A stretch of DNA of 64,000 nt from Haematobacter massiliensis (GCF_000740795.1 NZ_JGYG01000006.1:126501-190500); one strand, 5' to 3'; numbered from the stretch's first letter, positions 16,475 through 26,049 are shown. Numbers and translations: made by a program. The notes: a model not told the origin generated them from the sequence alone.

Positions 16475-17793
16475 ACCTCGCGCTCTCCCGCCGTTCGCTG
16501 CTCGCGATGGCCACTCTGCCACTTCTGGCGCCCCTTCGCGCGCGGGCGGGCGAGGTCATCTTCACTGATCGGCCCGCCGATCTTCCGTGGTCGAGTCTTC
16601 CGCCCGGCACCGAGGTGGTGATCCGCGCGGGGCGCTACGACATGCCCCTTGTCATCCCCACGAGGGGGACTGCGGATCGACCCGTTCTGATCCGCGCGGA
16701 AAATCCCGGTGCCGCCCGTTTCACCCAGCCCATCCATCTCGACGGCGCGCGCCACACCATCCTCCGTGATGTCACAATGACGGGCACGGAGCATTCCGCC
16801 ATCGTCCTGCAACAGGGGGCGGAGGCCGTGACCGTGGAGAATTGTCTGCTGCAGGATACCGCGCTCGGCATCTGGATCGGCAACGGGGCGGGAGCCGGGC
16901 ACAGGCTCATCGGCAACCGGCTCGAGCGCTGCCGGACGATGGGCATCGCCATCGACGCGCTGAATGCAGCGCCGGGGCGGGAGACGTGGATACAGCGCAA
17001 TGAAATCCTCGATACGGGTATTCATGGCATGGAAATTCACGGCAGCCACTACGTGGTGACTCATAACGCCGTGCGCCGCAGCGGACAGGGAAGCGCCGGT
17101 TGCTCCGGTATTCATACCTTCTGCCGTGCGCCGGAGGATGATCATGGAAAGCACAACATCATCGCCTTCAATATCTGCTCCGACACGCGGGAGGTGGAGG
17201 CGCAGGATGGCAATGGTATTCAGGCCGATCAGTGGTGTGACGATAACCTGATCGCCTTCAATATCTGCTACGGAAACCACGGGGCGGGAATCAACATTTA
17301 CGACGCCTCGCGGACGGTGGTGGTCAACAACACCGTCGTCGGCAATATGCGGGATCCGGGCCGGACGCATGCCTATCCGGCGGAGATAACGCTCTCCTCC
17401 GATTATACCCGGCGCATGGCGCGCCCCTCCGGTAACCGGATCGAGAACAACATCTGCGTCGCCACGCGGAGAGAGGCGACCGCCCTTTGGGTGGAGGCGA
17501 CGGCAGGGTCCATGCCGCAGCGGATCGGCAACAACCTGGTCTACAATACTGCGGGAGGCGAAGCGTTTTCCTGGGCAGCGCGCCGGTGGCGCGGCAGTGC
17601 GCCGGAGGTCTGGGCCGACTTTACCGGCGGAGTGGATCGCGTGGCCGACCCGCTTTTCTACGATATAGACCAGCCGGGACAGGAGGGGTTCCGTCTTCGC
17701 CCCGACTCACCCGCCTGGGGACTGGCGGTGAACGATGCGGCATTGGCCCTGCTTGATGTCACGCCCAATGCCCTCGGCGCGGTGCAGGCATGA
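16471..17793 (+). CDS. Exported right-handed parallel beta-helix protein
   Basis: This 440-residue protein starts with an export signal, NLALSRRSLLAMATLPLLAPLRARA, whose SRRSLL resembles a twin-arginine motif. The mature part is a right-handed parallel beta-helix with repeated Asn/Ile turns such as RLIGNRLERC, HNIIAFNIC, DNLIAFNICYGNHGAGI and NRIENNICV. This fold is shared by polysaccharide lyases, C5-epimerases and glycan hydrolases, and DUF1565/PbH1 repeats look likely. It begins at GTG 16471, overlapping the GT2 stop by 4 bp, so the two are coupled. It could trim or modify the polymer in the periplasm; no specific catalytic residues were assigned. Confidence 0.8.
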   Translation: MNLALSRRSLLAMATLPLLAPLRARAGEVIFTDRPADLPWSSLPPGTEVVIRAGRYDMPLVIPTRGTADRPVLIRAENPGAARFTQPIHLDGARHTILRDVTMTGTEHSAIVLQQGAEAVTVENCLLQDTALGIWIGNGAGAGHRLIGNRLERCRTMGIAIDALNAAPGRETWIQRNEILDTGIHGMEIHGSHYVVTHNAVRRSGQGSAGCSGIHTFCRAPEDDHGKHNIIAFNICSDTREVEAQDGNGIQADQWCDDNLIAFNICYGNHGAGINIYDASRTVVVNNTVVGNMRDPGRTHAYPAEITLSSDYTRRMARPSGNRIENNICVATRREATALWVEATAGSMPQRIGNNLVYNTAGGEAFSWAARRWRGSAPEVWADFTGGVDRVADPLFYDIDQPGQEGFRLRPDSPAWGLAVNDAALALLDVTPNALGAVQA

Positions 17794-18878
17794 GACCGTT
17801 TCGCATCGCCGTGGATGCCCATGTTCTGGACGGCAAACCGCAGGGGAGCCGGACATGGCTGCGCGAAACGCTCGCCCGCGCCGTCCCCGCGGCGCCCGAG
17901 ATCCGGTGGCTGCTGCATGCCCATGACAGCGCTTCGCTTGGCCCGCTCGCCGCTCTGCCGAACGTCGCGTTCCGTCCTATCCCCTATCGCCGCAGCATTG
18001 CGCGGCTCGGGGTCTACTGGCCACGTGTGATGGCGCAGAGAGAGGCGGATTTTTACCTGTTCCAGTATCACGGCCCACCGGTCTATCGGGAACGGCAAAT
18101 CGTCGTGCTGCACGACCTGCTGTTTGAGAGCCATCCGGAATTCTTTCCCCCCCTCATGCGCAAACGCCTGCAGACGCTGGTTCGCGGCGGGGCGCGGCGG
18201 GCGGCGGCGGTACTCACGGTTTCCGACTGGACACGGGGGGAAATCGCCCGGCGTTATGCGTTGCCTCCTGGACGGGTATTTCTGGCACCGAATGGTGCAC
18301 CGGTTTTCCGGGGGGGACGTGCGGGTGATGGCAAGACGGTGCTCTTTGTCGGGCGTATTGAGCCGCGCAAGAACCTTGCACTGCTTCTGGACGCGCTCGA
18401 TCTGATGACCACGCCGGACAGACGGCTCGTTGTCATCGGCCGTCCCGATTTCGGCAGTGAGGCTGTCATCGCGCGGATGGAGGGGCGGGAGGATGTCGCC
18501 TTTCTGCCCGATGCCTCGGACGAGATACTTGCCGGCTGGTATCGCCGCGCCGGCGTGCTGGCCTATCCCAGCAGGGGCGAAGGGTTCGGCATCCCGCTGG
18601 TGGAGGCGTTGTCCCTGGGCCTGCCGGTCGTCGCCAGCACGGCCACCGCGATACCGGAGGTCGCAGGCCCCTTCGCCCGGTATTTCGATCCGGATGCGGT
18701 GGAGGCCCGGCAGCGTCTCGCCTCCCTGCTGGACGCGGCACTTGCCGACGCAACTCCCCCCGCCACCGATGCGATCACACATCACCTTTCCCGCTTCACA
18801 TGGGAAAAATCGGCGGAGGGTCTCTTGGCGGCCATCTTTCATGCGGCGGATCAGCGGGACGGGCGCCGCGCCTCCTAG
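17790..18878 (+). CDS. Glycosyltransferase family 4
   Basis: This 362-residue GT-B glycosyltransferase resembles the mannosyltransferase/GT4 type found in exopolysaccharide clusters. It starts with FRIAVDAHVLDGKPQGSRTW, then has VVLHDLLFESHPEFFP. The donor-binding half shows TVLFVGRIEPRKNLALLLDAL and PSRGEGFGIPLVEALSLGLPVVAS, an intact E-x7-E (Glu in GEGFGIPLVE). The start overlaps the beta-helix gene stop by 4 bp (ATGA), and the 3' end overlaps the convergent second beta-helix gene by 4 bp. Confidence 0.9.
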   Translation: MRPFRIAVDAHVLDGKPQGSRTWLRETLARAVPAAPEIRWLLHAHDSASLGPLAALPNVAFRPIPYRRSIARLGVYWPRVMAQREADFYLFQYHGPPVYRERQIVVLHDLLFESHPEFFPPLMRKRLQTLVRGGARRAAAVLTVSDWTRGEIARRYALPPGRVFLAPNGAPVFRGGRAGDGKTVLFVGRIEPRKNLALLLDALDLMTTPDRRLVVIGRPDFGSEAVIARMEGREDVAFLPDASDEILAGWYRRAGVLAYPSRGEGFGIPLVEALSLGLPVVASTATAIPEVAGPFARYFDPDAVEARQRLASLLDAALADATPPATDAITHHLSRFTWEKSAEGLLAAIFHAADQRDGRRAS

Positions 18879-20374
18879 GTCAGGATCCAGTCACCCACCA
18901 GCCCTACGGTGCTGTCCCATCCCTCCAATTCTGCCGCGCGACCATCGAGGATCAGTTGCAGACCGTTCAGATCATGCTCCATCTCACCGACCGGCGCTGC
19001 GGCGAGGGTAAAGCCCTCGGCCCGATCCTCCCCATGTCGCGCGGAGGCCTCAAGTGCCTCCGCCGTCGCGAGCGTCAGGGTGCCGTCATGTACCAGCGGA
19101 CCGTTGGGACTTTGCCAGAGATTGCCATCGAATGCGTTGTCCAGCGGCGCGGATTCCGCATCCACATAAAGCGCAAACCCCTGGGCATGATCGGAAAGAA
19201 CGGTGTTGTCCGTGATCACATTGTCATGGGTCAGGTTGTTGCCAAGCGCGGGATTGCTGTTGATCAGCATTTCCGCAACGACCGTATGGCTGTCGCTCCG
19301 ATCCAGCAGATTGCCAAAGAGCGTGTTGCCGGCGACCGTATTGCCAGCGGCACCGTGGATGCTGATGCCTGCCCCGTCGTTCGAAAAGGCGAAGTTGTTT
19401 TCGACAAGATTGCCGCTCGTGTAGTGATCCAGAAGAATGCCGATCCCGTCATTCCCCCCGCTGTCCAGATTGCCGTAGGAAACATTGCCGGAGATAACGT
19501 TGTCCTGCCCCAGCCCTTCCGAAAGCGCGCGGGCGTAGACATGGATGCCGGAAGCCCCCTCAACCAGACGCCCGTTGCCAAAGACAGTATTGTCGTCCAC
19601 CAGCGTGTTGTTGGCGTAGACGTCGATCCCGTGGCTGCCGTTGTAGGCTACGGTATTCCCCTCGATCCGGTTGCCATGTCCCGCAGGTGTCGCCACGCGA
19701 TCCAGTGCGATACCGAAGCCCAGATTGCCCGAGACGCTGTTGCCCGTGATCACATTGTCGCCGCCCGAGGTCTGGGAAAACCAGACGCCGCCCGCATTCT
19801 CGGTAACGGTATTGCCGCTGATCGTCACCCCGCTCGCGCCCGCTGTGAGAGTGACGCCTGCGTAATCGCTGCCCCTGACAGTGAACCCGCTCAGCCCACC
19901 ACCGGTCGCGCCGTCAAATACCACGCTTCCCAGGAGCGTCGCGTTACCGGCGCCATAACTTCCGATGGAGATGTCGTCGCCAGAGACAAGGATATTTCCT
20001 TCCCAGGCCGTGCCTGCTTTCTGGAGATAGCTGGCGCCGTCATTCCAGGTTACGTCATGCCAGCTCCGAAACGGCGCATCTATGCTGCCATCTCCGGGCC
20101 CGGCCGCTGTCGGATCTATGTAGATCGGTGACGGTGAGGCGGCGGGCGCTGCCTTCGCCATTGCGGCGGCTTCAGGGGGCGAGGGGTTCTGCCCGGCCTC
20201 GACCGTCAACGGCACTTGTTCGGGTGACGTGATCGTGGCGATGTCGTGCAAAAAAAGATCGGGGAGAAGCGGCGCCTTCTCCCCCGCATCTCCCCGGTAG
20301 GTGTCGTCGAGCTGGACGGTGTGATCCGGTGGCGGTTTTGCCTGAATGCTCGCGGTCAAGGATACCTCCATCAT
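18875..20374 (-). CDS. Right-handed parallel beta-helix protein without signal peptide
   Basis: This 499-residue protein begins with about 85 polar, Pro-rich residues that show no signal peptide or membrane helix. A long parallel beta-helix follows, with many PbH1-like turns containing N-x-[VI]-x-G-N (GNTVTENAGG, GNSVSGNLGFG, GNTVAYNGSHG, GNVSYGNLDSGG, ENNFAFSNDGAGI). About ten coils are visible. C-terminal residues 420-499 are more acidic and end in DWILT. Such folds occur in secreted polysaccharide lyases and epimerases (DUF1565/NosD-like). A non-Sec route (for example type I) is possible because the protein is otherwise extracellular in type. It lies upstream of nothing on its strand but follows the exporter gene by 53 bases, suggesting co-transcription. 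Confidence 0.75.
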   Translation of the reverse strand: MMEVSLTASIQAKPPPDHTVQLDDTYRGDAGEKAPLLPDLFLHDIATITSPEQVPLTVEAGQNPSPPEAAAMAKAAPAASPSPIYIDPTAAGPGDGSIDAPFRSWHDVTWNDGASYLQKAGTAWEGNILVSGDDISIGSYGAGNATLLGSVVFDGATGGGLSGFTVRGSDYAGVTLTAGASGVTISGNTVTENAGGVWFSQTSGGDNVITGNSVSGNLGFGIALDRVATPAGHGNRIEGNTVAYNGSHGIDVYANNTLVDDNTVFGNGRLVEGASGIHVYARALSEGLGQDNVISGNVSYGNLDSGGNDGIGILLDHYTSGNLVENNFAFSNDGAGISIHGAAGNTVAGNTLFGNLLDRSDSHTVVAEMLINSNPALGNNLTHDNVITDNTVLSDHAQGFALYVDAESAPLDNAFDGNLWQSPNGPLVHDGTLTLATAEALEASARHGEDRAEGFTLAAAPVGEMEHDLNGLQLILDGRAAELEGWDSTVGLVGDWILT

Positions 20375-20427
20375 TTCGGGAAAGCCCCCCGCGATCAGAG
20401 TCCTCAGACCTCGGAAACGCGACGGGC

Positions 20428-21657
20428 CTACTGACTGACGCTCCTGCGCGCGACCATTATCACATCCCCCGGTTGAACCCGTGTCGCCAGCCCTATCGGG
20501 CCGCTGACGGGCGCGTCGCCGCGCATGATACTAAAATCATACTGGCCGATTGTGTCGCTATTGGAAAGAGAGTTGGTACCCGTTGCCTCCATCAGGGCCA
20601 TCTCCGCGCGCAGGGAATTGCTCAAGCTGCGCAGCTGAGTTTCCGTATCGCGCAACTCCGTCAGCAGCGATTCGCGGAAACCCGCCTCGATATCAACCAT
20701 GCGCTCCTCCAGCTCGATCACCGCGACCCGCGACTGATTGCGCAGGATGTTGCTTTGCATCTGGTTGCCGCGGGTGTTGTCTTCTTCCCGCATGATGTCA
20801 TTCACGCGCTCCGAAGTGACCATGCCGCGATCCCGTGCGTCGCGCAGTTTGGCCAGTTCGCCAGAAAGCTCATCGAGCATCGCCGTCTGCTGGGCGATCC
20901 GGGCATCATGGGCGGCCATTTCCTCCTGCCGCGCGGTGCTGTTGGATCGCAGAATCTCGATCTGTCGTTGCTTCTGGGCGAGGCGGGTGGAGAGGAGCTG
21001 GCGCTCTTTCTCAAGCAGCGGCAGGGCGACCGCATCGGTCAGACCGGCCTCAGAAGCGGTCATGTGGAAATCATGGTCCTCTGCAAGCTCGGCCTTCAGC
21101 CGGGCAGCTCGGATGAGGAGAGCGCCCCTCTGAAGCACCGCGTCGGCATGGGCCTGCTCCGCCCGCGTGCCGATGACCATCTCGTTCAGCGGATCGCCGG
21201 AGTCGAGCCGACGTCCAAAGCCTCCGGCAAGGGCAACCGCCTGCATGACCGTCAGCTTGTTGCGGTGCGGATAGCCGCCGGGCTGCGAAACGGCTCCGGC
21301 GATGTAGAACGGGCGGCGCTGGACAAGCTGGATCGCCACGGATGGGTCTCGCAGCGTCTCCGCTGCTTTCGATGTCACGACGGCCTCGAAATCCCGGAGC
21401 GTCAGCCCCTCGGCCGATACAAGCCCTACGCCGGGGAGAGAGATTGCCCCGTCATCCTGCACGACATAGGTGCCGTTCGCCTCTCCCCGCTGCAGGATCG
21501 TGATCGCGATTTCATCCCCGGGACCGAACCGATAGACCTCCGGTTCGGCGGCGACGGGCGCCGCCGACAGGGCGAGCAGCAGAAGTATGGCGCCCCGCAA
21601 GGTCATGGGAAAACGCACCGGGCGCCAGCCCCCTGCCAATCGACTGCACAATCTCAC
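20428..21657 (-). CDS. Polysaccharide export protein, Wza/ExoF-like with SLBB domain
   Basis: This 409-residue periplasmic or outer-membrane export protein has a cleavable signal (TLRGAILLLLALSAAPVAA). Its Poly_export domain opens with YRFGPGDEIAITILQRGE, and the SLBB segment has RPFYIAGAVSQPGGYPHRNKLTVMQAVALAGGF. A long helical region (about 180-375) follows, and the C-terminus ends with the second SLBB-like RVQPGDVIMVARR. No lipobox Cys precedes the mature protein, so it resembles ExoF/KpsD more than lipidated Wza. GTG 21657 has GAGGA at good spacing; an ATG at 21606 begins directly at the signal peptide and is an alternative. It completes the Wzx/Wzy export route. Confidence 0.85.
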   Translation of the reverse strand: MRLCSRLAGGWRPVRFPMTLRGAILLLLALSAAPVAAEPEVYRFGPGDEIAITILQRGEANGTYVVQDDGAISLPGVGLVSAEGLTLRDFEAVVTSKAAETLRDPSVAIQLVQRRPFYIAGAVSQPGGYPHRNKLTVMQAVALAGGFGRRLDSGDPLNEMVIGTRAEQAHADAVLQRGALLIRAARLKAELAEDHDFHMTASEAGLTDAVALPLLEKERQLLSTRLAQKQRQIEILRSNSTARQEEMAAHDARIAQQTAMLDELSGELAKLRDARDRGMVTSERVNDIMREEDNTRGNQMQSNILRNQSRVAVIELEERMVDIEAGFRESLLTELRDTETQLRSLSNSLRAEMALMEATGTNSLSNSDTIGQYDFSIMRGDAPVSGPIGLATRVQPGDVIMVARRSVSQ

Positions 21658-21710
21658 GGTAAGTCATCCTCGTCATCTCGCCGGTCGCTGGATGCGGCGC
21701 CGGACCGGTT

Positions 21711-21740
21711 GTAATAGTCGCTGAAAATAAGTTCCTACAA
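21711..21740 (-). promoter_or_regulatory. Candidate promoter for the export protein gene
   Basis: On the minus strand, TTGTAG (21735-21740) and TATTAC (21711-21716) are 18 bases apart, about 55 bases before the GTG start of the polysaccharide export gene. They lie in a 214-base gap that is AT-rich compared with its surroundings. Confidence 0.35.
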
Positions 21741-21871
21741 AGATTATGATGTATGGATCTGCCGGTCCATCACGAACATTGTCCGGGGCGGCGTGTCGGC
21801 AGATATTTCCTGAGATACGCCCCGTTTCTGAGCAGGTTGGATCGCTGCGGCTGCAAAGCCGGGCCGGCGCT

Positions 21872-24406
21872 TCATCCACAGCGTGTGACCTTGGCGGCTT
21901 CCCCATCGGGCGGCGAGTCGGTGATGGCTCTGACGGCCGCGAGCGCTGGCAGAAGAGCCTGCTCCAGGGCCGGCAGTTGGGTCATCGCCTCCTCCACGGC
22001 GCCGCGGTCCAACATATCCTCGATGTCGCTGGCGATGTCGCGCACGGCCGCCGCCTCTATCGTCGCGGCGTCGCCCCGAAGCGCATGCACAAGCCGTCGC
22101 GCCTCGGTCGGTTGCTGAAGATGCAGCAGCCCCGCTATATCGTTCGGGGCCGACGCATAGGCCATCGCAAAGTGCTGGAGCAGGCGGCGAAGGAGGTCGC
22201 GCTTCCCGCTCACCCGTCGGAGCGCGGCGGTGATGTCTATCGGAGGCGCGCCAGTGGCAGCCGCGCTCTGTGGCGCCTCGATCAGCCCCGGTTTCAGCCA
22301 TCGGTCGAGCGTCTGGACAAGTAAAGCGGGGTCGACGGGCTTCGCGATATGGTCATCCATTCCGGCATCGAAACAGCGCTGCCGCTCATGCTCATGTGCG
22401 TGGGCGGTCATTGCAATGATCGGCAGGCCCGAAAAGGCGGGCAAGGCTCGGATTGCGCGCGTCGCGGCGAGCCCGTCCATCTCCGGCATCTGCACGTCCA
22501 TCAGCACCGCGGCGTAGCTGCTACCCTTCGCTGTCACACGCTCGACCGCGATCCTGCCGTTCGCGGCGGTATCAATGCGAAGGCCGGCATCGGCCAGAAG
22601 CGCCATTGCTATCTCCCGGTTGATATCGTTGTCCTCAACCAGCAGCACATGCGCACCCTGCAGCTGCGCCGAGACCATGGGCGCCCTGACGGCCGCCCGC
22701 CGCTCGTCCGGGAAAAGACGCGACAGGGTTGTCACCATTGCCTGCGGATCCACGGGTTTGGGGAGGAAGGCGGCGATCTGCTCCGCGACATGTTCCCCGG
22801 CGAAGGTATCGGCGCCGTACGCCGTGACGACCACGATGGCGGGCAGGCTTGGCAGCGCCAGCGCCTTGAGCGCTTTGACGGTATCCATCCCGTCCATCCC
22901 GGGCATCTTCCAGTCGAGCAGCAGCAGGTCATAGGGTCTGAAGGTCTGGGCGGCGTCAGCCACGGCGGCTACGGCCTCCGACCCGGAGGCAACCAGGTCC
23001 GCCTCGATCCCCCAGCCGGTAAAGAACTCCGCCAGCAGCTGCCGGGCTGCGGGATTGTCATCGACCAGGAGCACGCGAAGGTCGCGGAGCCGTTCTGAGG
23101 GGATCAGCGGCGCCTCCTGCGCCAGACCGAATGTAACGCTGGCCACGAAGGTACTACCGCGCCCCGGCGCGCTCTGCACCGAGATGCCGCCGCCCATGGA
23201 CTCCACGATCTGACGGCAGATGGCGAGGCCAAGTCCCGTCCCTCCGAAGCGGCGGGTGGTGGAGCTGTCTGCCTGTGCGAAGGGGGAGAAGAGCCTCGCC
23301 TGCTCATCGGTCGTCATGCCGATGCCGGTGTCGATGACGCAAACCTCCACCCTAGCGCGCTCATCGGCTACCGAGGTGAGACGAGCGGAGACGGTGACGG
23401 TGCCGCCGCTGGAGAATTTCACTGCGTTGCCGATGAGGTTCAGCAAGACCTGTCCAAAACGATGGGCGTCGCCGACGACGACATGGGGCAGGTCATGCCC
23501 CAGCCGGAGTTGCAGGGCGACGCTCTTGATGTCGGCCTCTGCGCCCATCATCTGAACTTGCGCTTCGATCACCTTGCGGATGTCAAAGGGACGCTCTTCC
23601 AAGAGGAGCCTGCCCGCCTCGTTCTTGGAGTAATCGAGGATATCGTTGATGACGCGGAGCAGCGTTTCCCCCGCGTCGCTGATCTTGCGGACGTGTTCGT
23701 TCTGCCTGCTGGTCAATGTACCGCGCTGCAGCAGATGGCAAAACCCAAGAATAGCGTTCATGGGCGTGCGGATTTCGTGGCTCATGTTGGCGAGGAACAG
23801 GCCCTTGGCGTGGTTTGCGGCCTCCGCCTCCCGTCGGCGCTCCGTCAGCTTCTCATTCGCGCGGCCGAGTTCGTCGTGAAGCTGCCGTATTCGGTGGAAA
23901 CGATAGACGACCATCCGCACGAGCCAGACGAGCACACCGGTCTGGAATGCAACGATTGCGGCATGGAGCAGCACGCGGCCCAGATGCGCATCGCTGGGGA
24001 ATATCAGCCCCGGCAGGATAAAAAGCAAAAGCAGATGATGCAGCCCGGTCACCACGGCGGCCGTCAGTGTGGCGCGCTCATCGAACCAGGCGATGGTCAG
24101 GGCGAGCATCGCGAAGAAGTACATGTGCCAATCCATCTGCCAGGAATGGCCATCCAGCAGCCCAATGATCACCGCAGGCTCCGCCATCAACACCACGGCG
24201 GAGAGAAAGCGCGTTGGCGGCGCGATGCCGTGGCGGCGCCATGTCAGGTGATAGGCGCCCGCGAGGAAAACACCCGTTGCGACTGCGGTAATCACCGATC
24301 GCCCGCCCAACTGCGCCATCACCGCCAGAAGCGGCACATGCGCCCAGAGAAGCGGGACGAGGAACCGGCCGAAGCGGCGGCGGAGGGCATCAAGTTCCGG
24401 GTTCAT
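21872..24406 (-). CDS. Hybrid sensor histidine kinase with two receiver domains and HPt
   Basis: This 844-residue membrane phosphorelay kinase has an N-terminal sensor of about six transmembrane helices (15-170) with no large periplasmic loop. Then follow a short coiled coil, HisKA with H210 in FLANMSHEIRTPMNAILGF, an HATPase (N-box around 324-331, GIGM, GGTGLGLAI), REC1 with D498 in LLLDWKMPGMDG, REC2 with D637 in VLMDVQMPEMDG, and a C-terminal HPt with H774 in RRLVHALRGDA. Both receivers retain the Thr/Lys residues (VVTAYG..LPKPVD and AMTAHA..AKPVD). The whole phosphorelay sits in one chain. Its start overlaps the small upstream gene by 4 bp. No adjacent response regulator was found, so its output partner is elsewhere. 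Confidence 0.93.
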   Translation of the reverse strand: MNPELDALRRRFGRFLVPLLWAHVPLLAVMAQLGGRSVITAVATGVFLAGAYHLTWRRHGIAPPTRFLSAVVLMAEPAVIIGLLDGHSWQMDWHMYFFAMLALTIAWFDERATLTAAVVTGLHHLLLLFILPGLIFPSDAHLGRVLLHAAIVAFQTGVLVWLVRMVVYRFHRIRQLHDELGRANEKLTERRREAEAANHAKGLFLANMSHEIRTPMNAILGFCHLLQRGTLTSRQNEHVRKISDAGETLLRVINDILDYSKNEAGRLLLEERPFDIRKVIEAQVQMMGAEADIKSVALQLRLGHDLPHVVVGDAHRFGQVLLNLIGNAVKFSSGGTVTVSARLTSVADERARVEVCVIDTGIGMTTDEQARLFSPFAQADSSTTRRFGGTGLGLAICRQIVESMGGGISVQSAPGRGSTFVASVTFGLAQEAPLIPSERLRDLRVLLVDDNPAARQLLAEFFTGWGIEADLVASGSEAVAAVADAAQTFRPYDLLLLDWKMPGMDGMDTVKALKALALPSLPAIVVVTAYGADTFAGEHVAEQIAAFLPKPVDPQAMVTTLSRLFPDERRAAVRAPMVSAQLQGAHVLLVEDNDINREIAMALLADAGLRIDTAANGRIAVERVTAKGSSYAAVLMDVQMPEMDGLAATRAIRALPAFSGLPIIAMTAHAHEHERQRCFDAGMDDHIAKPVDPALLVQTLDRWLKPGLIEAPQSAAATGAPPIDITAALRRVSGKRDLLRRLLQHFAMAYASAPNDIAGLLHLQQPTEARRLVHALRGDAATIEAAAVRDIASDIEDMLDRGAVEEAMTQLPALEQALLPALAAVRAITDSPPDGEAAKVTRCG

Positions 24407-24732
24407 TGCGCCACCCCCCAAGCGATGCATCCCGCGCGCCTTGGCGCGGGCAGCACAAGCCAGGCGCCCGCCTTCCGCGCTGTTGTGGGAAAGGAGGGCG
24501 AAGCGGAGCCTGCAATGAGGAGATTGCCCACGCCACCCAGCTCGATCAGCGCCCCACCCGATTCGCCCACGATGCGGAGAACCTCCCCAGGCCCGGCCCA
24601 TGGGGGGCCGAAGACCAGGTAATGTCCCGGCACGCCCGGCCAGAAGGACGCGGCCCCCAGTGCAGGAAGACCCAGGGCGACCAGCAGCATCGCTGGCATC
24701 ATCTCCCGCAGAGAAAAGGGGTGATCCGTCAT
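24403..24732 (-). CDS. Small membrane-anchored protein coupled to the hybrid kinase
   Basis: This 109-residue protein of unknown function has one N-terminal hydrophobic helix (MMPAMLLVALGLPALGAASFW). A Gly-rich region with no recognised motif follows, and its C-terminus overlaps the kinase start by 4 bp (ATGA). Tight coupling suggests it works with the kinase, perhaps as a sensor or accessory. The extra hydrophobic stretch ALIELGGVGNLLIAGSA could be a buried strand of a periplasmic domain, and PGHYLVFGPP may recur in homologues. Existence is inferred from the overlap and reading-frame composition. Confidence 0.6.
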   Translation of the reverse strand: MTDHPFSLREMMPAMLLVALGLPALGAASFWPGVPGHYLVFGPPWAGPGEVLRIVGESGGALIELGGVGNLLIAGSASPSFPTTARKAGAWLVLPAPRRAGCIAWGVAQ

Positions 24733-24927
24733 CCGTCCACTTCATCCCGCCAAACGACTCCGACGCTGTGAGACTAGCGGCGAAGGTTTGCCGGAAGGTT
24801 AACCGCGCGCGCGGTTCCGGTTGAAAATACGGTGCGCCGAAGTCACGGCGGAAAGTCATCTCGCCAGGGAACGTGTTGCCTCGCGGCGCGGCGCATGTTT
24901 CTCTCACCGGAAAGAGCGGAGCAGCGC

Positions 24928-26049
24928 GTGGCCGAAGCGACGGTAACGATGGAAGACACCGGCGACGGTGCACGGGCGACGTTGTCCGGCGATTTCCGGG
25001 TCGAGGGGGTCGAGGCACTCCGCGACCGTTTTGCCAGCATCGGGGGGCCGGGCCCCGTCACCGTCGATGTCTCCGGCGTTGAGAAGCTGGATACGGCCGG
25101 TGCCTGGGCGCTCGTCACCTTGCAGCGGCGACTGAAGGCAGAGAAGGTCGAACTGCGGTTCGAGGGCCTCGACGAGCCACAGCGCGCGCTTCTGGACACG
25201 GTAAGTGCGGCGCTGGACAAGACCGCTCCGCCAGAGGAGGCCCCGCACGGCCTCCACGTCTGGGTGGAGAGTGTGGGCCGCTCTGTCGTCGATGGGTGGA
25301 ACGGCACGCTGGAGATCATCAACCTGCTGGGTGTGGTGCTAGCACGGCTGGGGGGTGACATCCTGCATCCGAGCCGGCTCAGGATCACGGCGGTCGTCTC
25401 CCATATGCAGCAGGCCGGGTTGAACGCCGCCCCGATTGCGGCGCTGATGTCGTTCCTGATCGGCGTGGTGCTGGCCTATATGGGCTCGATGCTGCTGCGA
25501 CAGTTCGGGGCAGAAATCTTCGTCGTCGATCTCATCGCCATCGCGGTGCTCCGGGAGCTGGGCGTCCTGCTTACCGCGATCATCGTGGCGGGACGCTCCG
25601 GTTCGGCTTTCACCGCGTCCATCGGCACCATGAAGATGCGGGAGGAGATCGACGCGATGCGGGTGCTGGGGCTCGATCCCATCCAGATGCTCGTGCTCCC
25701 CCGCGTGCTGGCGCTGTTCATCATGTTGCCGCTGCTGACGGTGATCGCGGATTTTGCAGGGCTGCTGGGCGGTGGATTGATGGCGTGGATAACGCTCGAC
25801 ATTTCGCCGGGCATGTTCATCGCTCGCCTCTCCGACGCGATCGGGGTCTGGCACTATCTCGTCGGAATTATCAAAGCGCCGTTCTTTGCGGTCATCATCG
25901 CTCTCATCGGCTGCAAGAACGGGCTGAAGGTCGGCGGCGATGCGGAAAGCCTTGGCCGACTGACCTCGGCCTCCGTGGTGCTCGCGATCTTTCTGGTGAT
26001 CCTTGTGGATGCGCTGTTCGCCATCTTCTTCGCCACGGTGGGGGTCTGA
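24928..26049 (+). CDS. MlaE-like ABC permease with N-terminal STAS domain
   Basis: This 373-residue inner-membrane permease of an MCE-type phospholipid transporter carries a fused STAS domain at about residues 8-90, with GPVTVDVSGVEKLDTAGAWALVTLQRRL, the place held by MlaB in E. coli. The MlaE part (about 105-373) has five to six helices and the family signatures MSFLIGVVLAYMGSMLLRQFGAEIFVVDLI and AGRSGSAFTASIGTMKMREEIDAMRVLGLDP. GTG 24928 is preferred to ATG 24895 because GGAG sits 9 bases upstream. It is the first gene of the mla-like operon; the ATPase gene begins immediately after its stop. Confidence 0.9.
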   Translation: MAEATVTMEDTGDGARATLSGDFRVEGVEALRDRFASIGGPGPVTVDVSGVEKLDTAGAWALVTLQRRLKAEKVELRFEGLDEPQRALLDTVSAALDKTAPPEEAPHGLHVWVESVGRSVVDGWNGTLEIINLLGVVLARLGGDILHPSRLRITAVVSHMQQAGLNAAPIAALMSFLIGVVLAYMGSMLLRQFGAEIFVVDLIAIAVLRELGVLLTAIIVAGRSGSAFTASIGTMKMREEIDAMRVLGLDPIQMLVLPRVLALFIMLPLLTVIADFAGLLGGGLMAWITLDISPGMFIARLSDAIGVWHYLVGIIKAPFFAVIIALIGCKNGLKVGGDAESLGRLTSASVVLAIFLVILVDALFAIFFATVGV

